Of a stretch of 64,000 bases of DNA, positions 58,615 to 64,000 are shown one piece after another. A program made the position numbers and the translations under genes. Under the pieces are notes generated by a model that saw only the letters and a program-made list of their open reading frames with translations, was not told where the DNA came from and did not search any database. Position 1 is the first letter of the stretch, and the number at the start of each line of letters is the position of its first letter. The DNA comes from Anoplolepis gracilipes (taxonomy: Eukaryota; Arthropoda; Insecta; Hymenoptera; Formicidae): positions 1,123,501-1,187,500 of the forward strand of contig NC_132974.1 in assembly GCF_047496725.1 (NCBI RefSeq), given 5' to 3'.

Positions 58615-61600
58615 AGTAAAAGCAGCAAGATGCAAAGTGTTCTTTCGTGCACAAAGGAAAATAAGGGGAATAACTAACTAAACAGATATAAATTGCGAGT
58701 GCGATTCAATGACATTAGCAAATACCCCGTTGACGTGTTTCCGTCTCACCGCGATTTATTAAATATCTTCCCCCATTGTTGCGAGACTAACTGACAAAGT
58801 AATAAAGTCACGCGTAACTTTAGCACACTCAGCGCTCTCCATAACTTAAGTTACTGAAAGTCATACGCGGGGCGCAGTCAACTTAGTTAATCCATTAGTC
58901 ACGCCAAATTGGAAACTCAAGACCTGATATACTGCATTATTTAACGTACATGTCGAAAGGATCGGAACTGTACAATACGGGTTCCATGATATATAGGGTG
59001 TATCATGTAAATCCCATTTATAGAAATATTGAATTCGAGATCGAATAGCTTTACAGAAACAGAAGAGTGCAATTTATTAGAAACGTTGATAAAAATTTAC
59101 TTTTTGTTGGATCAGTAATTAAACGAATCATTTTATTTGAAAGATAGACAGACGAGATTGTGTGACTTCAATTGGCCCTTGATTCAAGTCGCCCTTTCAA
59201 ATTAATTGAGGTACACAAATTATTCCATACCTATCTTTCAATGTCGTCTGACTTAGCAAGAATCACGTCTGACGATTAAACGTATTTCCCATTTATTCGC
59301 CATCTTGCGATTCATTGTAAGCAGCCATCCGTGAATGATTATCTCGAATCCTCGGTGATAATGTAAACGCAGTAAAATTATACAGAACATTAAACGCGTC
59401 TGACGCGAAGCGTAAGGAAACCTGTCAGATGCAGGTCCAGTGTCTTTCGAGCTGCAACGATATTGTTACGTCAATATGATAGTCGCAAACGAATTGTTAA
59501 ATGTAAAAGAATTTCGAGATTCGTATATATACACATATAAAGCGATCTTCCTAGTTTGATCTGTAAAATATTTATGTGTCTTATGTGTTCAAATATGGCG
59601 CCCTATTATTCAGGTACAATAGGGTAGCAAATACATATCCCGTAATTAAGACTATCGATGCAACAATAAAGGTGCTTACGGATGCAAACGGATACGTACG
59701 GTGTGTAATGATAATTTACGACGGGGCACAATGTATCTGAGAATATTACTACATGCATTCACGTACGTACGGAAACGGAAGTTGAAGATAAATCGCGGTG
59801 AGCTGTGGGATGATTAGGCGAACGTGGGATTAGGTTGCCACCCAGTGTGGGTCTACAACTTGCCTGCTAGCACAGTTATGGCACACACCATGCTACCATC
59901 CTCACACATACACAGTCCGACATATCATTCCCAGAAATCGCATACCTATACACGGTGTCCATGTTACTTACCACAAAGTCATACACATATACAGACACAG
60001 GCGAATGCCTCTGGTTACCTGCGGCCGTTACCCAATTTTGGATTAATGTTGAAACACATGCGGTAACATGCTCACATACTCGCTAATAAATCGGTTAGTC
60101 ATTCGATTGATCGATTGATTTATCCTTTGAGATTCGCACGTACGTTCCCCAGGTTCCATATCAGTGTTATCTTTCTTGTGTCCGCTATCCAAATAATTTA
60201 TTTACATTGACGTCATACCCTTCTCTCCAACCGCATTAATGTATTATCATAATTATTCATAATGAATATCATATATATTCATAAATCACGGTTCATACAT
60301 ATCATAATGAGTTTTGGAATTTCGCCAACCTTCGTAAGATACTATACAATTATTACAGTAGCGTAGTTTTCATTTTTTTTACAAATGTACATTACTTGCG
60401 TACTCAACGACGATCTCGTATGATACCGGGACGCAATGCAGAGCTGGCTTTTATGCAAAATATGCATGTGCATATCGCATGCGGACGTTTCCTGAGCCGA
60501 TTCTTCCTAAGGTTACATTAGCTCTTGCGTGTATTTGTTCCATTTCCATTTTCCATTAATCACAGATATTCGCACACTTTTGTGACATTTGGATCAACTC
60601 CATTTCCGAATACGGACTCATGGGAAATCTATTCTGGACTCTGTCGTCGTAATCTTTTTTACGCACCATGAGTCTGTATATAACCGCAATCGCAATCGCG
60701 ATATATTTTCTCTTCTTGAGAGTTATATGAAGTCTTGTATTTTCGTTCATTTAATTCAACCATTCAGAATTGTCCTTGAATTCCTAAATAAGTTATGTCA
60801 GCTCACACACAAGAATATTATCGCAAATTTATTTTAATATGCGTCGCACGCAATGTAATGATAGCCATAATCGCTGTTTGGAATTAATTTGTGTGTGGGT
60901 GAGAGAAAATTTTTATTACGTTTCTCACGTGATGTGTTTTATTTTCGTTTTGAATTAAATAACACTTTAAATTCTTGTACATAAAGATTGCCGAAATTTC
61001 ACATCTTATCATCGCTAGTAAATCATTCGCGTTTATATCACGCATTTACATATCACCCGTATTAAACGTAGTTATTTTCTCTGCAAAATATGCCGTATAA
61101 ATAAACTCGTAAGTAATTACGATCGATGAGAGAGAATTAAACGAGAATTAGATTACCGCAACGAAACATTACGGACCAGCAAATATTTAACAATTTTCGC
61201 TTACACTCGCGGGAATACTCCAATTTTCTGTATGTACGTGCAAAGTGGAGAAAAAAAATTGCTCTCCTAAATATTTTGCGCGTTCATTATTGGCCGCAGG
61301 TAAACCATGCACGGTACCGAGAGCTTTATCGTGAGTGTCCTTTCGTCGAGACGAGACGACAGCCAAGTTTCGCATAAATTATTCCGCGACCCCGATTCAC
61401 TTTGATATCATGAAAATAGCGCGATCCGAGTCTCTCAGTCGAGAAGGAGATGCCGAGATAATCGTTAAAAGGATCTTCCTTCGACTGCATTCCTTTCGAT
61501 CCCACGAGTCGCAGAGTCTCGACGAGCGGACATCTTAAAATTGCACCTGCATATCATCGATATCGTTTCATTAAATGTCATATCATTATCACGTGCAACG

Positions 61601-62144
61601 GGAGGTGGATGCATTCGCCTCCCATCGATTGATGTAGTAACAGCGAAGATTTCTTAAGGCTTCTCAATTCCCTAGCGAATAGCGCCGTCAATTGACGACT
61701 AGTGTCTAAGCGAATTAAAGGAAAAATACGTTGTTAAGGCCTAATAGATAAACGGAAAAATTTGTTAGAGAATAACGAATATAACTCAGACACACGTATG
61801 GATATACATTCACACAATGCGACTAGGTTTTGATTGTTGTAAGCGAACGCTTGTCAGAATTATCTTCGCGAAGCGATACTATTTCGTGTAGATACATACA
61901 CATATACCATATTGAGTTGTACGTATACTTCCTTGCCTTCGAGCGCATCTCCGAGTGTTATATTTTATCTTCATCTTTATTAATCGATCGCCATGCACGT
62001 TGAAATTAATTTGATGTCGTGTGAATTACCAAATGTTGGCAAAAATAACGTCACATAGCATTGCAAATGTCGCATCTAATTTCGCTATGCGGCAAAATTT
62101 ACGAGTTAACCGAGTTCTAATTAGCCGGTTGCGCAGCAAAACTC

Positions 62145-62147
<3 letters not shown>

Positions 62148-62192
<45 letters not shown>
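62148..62192. repeat. (TA)n microsatellite
   Basis: TA dinucleotide run of about 45 bases. Confidence 0.95.
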
Positions 62193-62195
<3 letters not shown>

Positions 62196-62749
62196 TGAAT
62201 AATTAATCTGCGTATCGCCCTGCCATAGCAGAAAATGTCACTCTACCGCCGCGAATGAGAAACGTAAATTTTCGTGCCGGTAATGAAAAGCCGGTTTTTA
62301 CTTTACAAAACGGTAGAGATATTTGCGTGATTCCTTTTATTACAAGTTTTCACAATTATATTTGTGTCGGTTTTTATAGCATTTATTATCATTGTATAAC
62401 GATTTAACTAGCGATGCGAAATTTCCGCATCGTTTTATCTCGACCAAAGATTACGCTTATTGCCAATTAAAGCATTCTCATTCGATGTAATTACGAATGC
62501 AAATTCACATATATAAGCGTATTGCGAAATGACAATTAAGCTTTATCCTTTATTTATTTATGCGCTCTCCAATGAGAGACGCTCTCGAAGGCCGCCACTT
62601 TGTGATTAAATGTGAAAATACGAAACGAAAATTGTCATACTCCAGTGTTGTCTAAGCTTTTTAAGAGAACAGAAGAAAAAGGAACCCTTTCCGCGAGACT
62701 GTTTAGAAGAAAGAGAGAATGAGAACGAGCGAGAGGGTTGGAGAGAAAG

Positions 62750-62863
62750 ATTCAGAGAGAGAGAGGGAGAGAGAGAGAGAGAAAGAGAGAGCGAAAAGCG
62801 CGAAAGTGAGACCGGAAAATTGTAATTCGAGAGAATGTGAATGAGAAATTGCGTAAAAGAAAT

Positions 62864-62931
<68 letters not shown>
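62750..62931. repeat. (GA)n microsatellite and purine-rich flank
   Basis: Imperfect GA-rich sequence from 62750 to about 62865, then an uninterrupted GA run at 62867-62931. Confidence 0.9.
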
Positions 62932-62938
<7 letters not shown>

Positions 62939-63099
62939 CGTTAAGGGACGAAAATACCTGCGGCTCTAACTCTAAAAATACTTATTACACTTGTTATGCT
63001 ATCGATAAGTTTATATTATATCTCTATCGTGACAGAATTTACGACGTATTGTACGTGATATTACATTTATACGGGCTGTTACACACTCTCTATCTCCAA

Positions 63100-64000
63100 A
63101 ACTTCCATTTCACCGCGCGGCCGCAGCGAACGTGGGTTTAGCGCGAAAAGTTAGCAGCGGAGGGTGAGAAAATGACAAAGAGAGGGGCGGGCAGGGGGGG
63201 GAGGGAGGGGCGAAGGAGAGAAAGAAGAGAGACACATTCACGAGAAACGATAAAAGCGTGAACGACATCCAACATATCAACTAGCGCGGATATATATCCT
63301 TTTCTCTCTACCTGAAAGTATCGATTAGTCCTCGAGTCCTCTTCGCGTGTCCAGATCTTTAATACCCGACACAGAACGAGAGCTTTTATTGAGAAAAATT
63401 GTTATTGGGATGAGAGGACTACGGGCAATAGTGAGAGAAGAAACACTATGGATACTGATACGAAAAGGGACACTATGGCGGGGGATGGGGGGAAGAGAGC
63501 CCTCGGAGAGACACGGGAGCAGCCTGGTCCGGCAAAATTTATCGCGAGTTCACTCTGAACTCGAACGAGCCATGAATCCAGCCGGCTGACGGACGACAAA
63601 ATGCCTGTGCTTCTTCGAGGTCGTCCGGCAGGCCGAAGGTTGATTAATGACGACAAGCTAGACGAGAATGGGTTCGACCTGTCCTGCGAATGAGAAAGGG
63701 ATTAAACGGAAAACGGTGGTTTATATGTTGGATTGGCAGAGAGAAAGAAAATAGGTTTACCATCGTGCGATCGATGGATCGCTTGTTGTTCGCGAGACCT
63801 GCGTTGCGAGGGACAAATAGATGGGCGAAGAGGATAATGCGACTGTAAGCGCGACGGGAGAGAGATGTAACAATCGAATCGGGTTTTAATCTAACGCCGG
63901 CGCGACGGTTGAGAAAAAAGAGAAGATAGGACGAACGAGATAGGAAGCCCCGTAATTTAAAAAAATGACCCCAGGAGATACCATTTTTTTGGCTCTCTCT
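63100..64000. other. GC-richer, purine-rich block at the window edge
   Basis: Composition rises in G and CpG from about 63100 to the end, with G runs near 63187-63205 and many GAGAGA stretches. Plus frames at 63347-63589 (80 codons) and 63601-63693 (30 codons, Asp/Leu-containing) are not recognised. It resembles the CpG-rich islands upstream and could be an alternative promoter or enhancer. The window end prevents a firm reading. Confidence 0.3.

Larger units (their letters stand above)
57755..63099. other. Downstream non-coding stretch
   Basis: AT-rich with several locally CpG-rich pieces. Open frames are short and unrecognised; the largest, on the minus strand at 58117-58635, runs through a TA microsatellite and is spurious. 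No exon with paired splice sites and coding bias was recognised. Confidence 0.5.

Noticed and set aside
58117..58635. Minus-strand frame of 172 codons
   Set aside because: Begins in a (TA)n microsatellite, and the rest has no recognisable content.

Overview
The window looks like one stretch of an insect nuclear genome, probably hymenopteran and ant-like. It is AT-rich but unusually full of CpG, it carries many (CT)n, (TA)n and poly-A tracts, and it contains a single long coding exon surrounded by tens of kilobases without genes. There are no operons, no rRNA or tRNA genes that I could recognise, no CRISPR arrays and no transposase-like open frames. The ant-like placement is inference from composition and gene content.

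The one gene I can support lies on the + strand. A convincing 3' splice acceptor ends at 45537. A leader of about 500 bases with several small upstream open frames follows, then one uninterrupted reading frame from 46037 to 51628 (1863 codons). The protein has an N-terminal coiled coil, a very long Ser/Pro/Gln-rich disordered middle with a polyglutamine tract, acidic segments and a short basic Trp-containing helix at its end. I read it as the isoform-specific N-terminal exon of the synaptic vesicle priming protein Unc-13 (the long, Unc13A-type form). That identification comes from memory of the family and is moderate in confidence. The in-frame stop at 51626-51628 is probably intronic: two good splice donors, both phase 0, lie just before it (GT at 51479 and 51608). 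The conserved C1, C2 and MUN exons would then lie beyond the right edge.

Upstream (1-45517) is gene-free and is most simply a large first intron plus promoter region. A CpG-rich island at about 3440-4560 is the best candidate promoter or first exon. The rest is interspersed repeats: a foldback at 12.1-12.6 kb, a degenerate array at 19.7-21.7 kb with a small terminal-inverted-repeat element inside it, a 1.8 kb inverted-repeat structure at 21.9-23.7 kb enclosing a 317-base CT tract, a three-copy dispersed family (24.3, 26.2 and 31.7 kb, the last inverted), and a 193-base MITE-like element at 40.5 kb with a diverged relative at 15.4 kb.

Downstream (51629-64000) I see no convincing coding exon. 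It holds long GA, TA and TG microsatellites and a purine-rich, GC-richer block from about 63.1 kb to the end. It is either intron leading to the remaining exons or, if the stop is used, a long 3' untranslated region.
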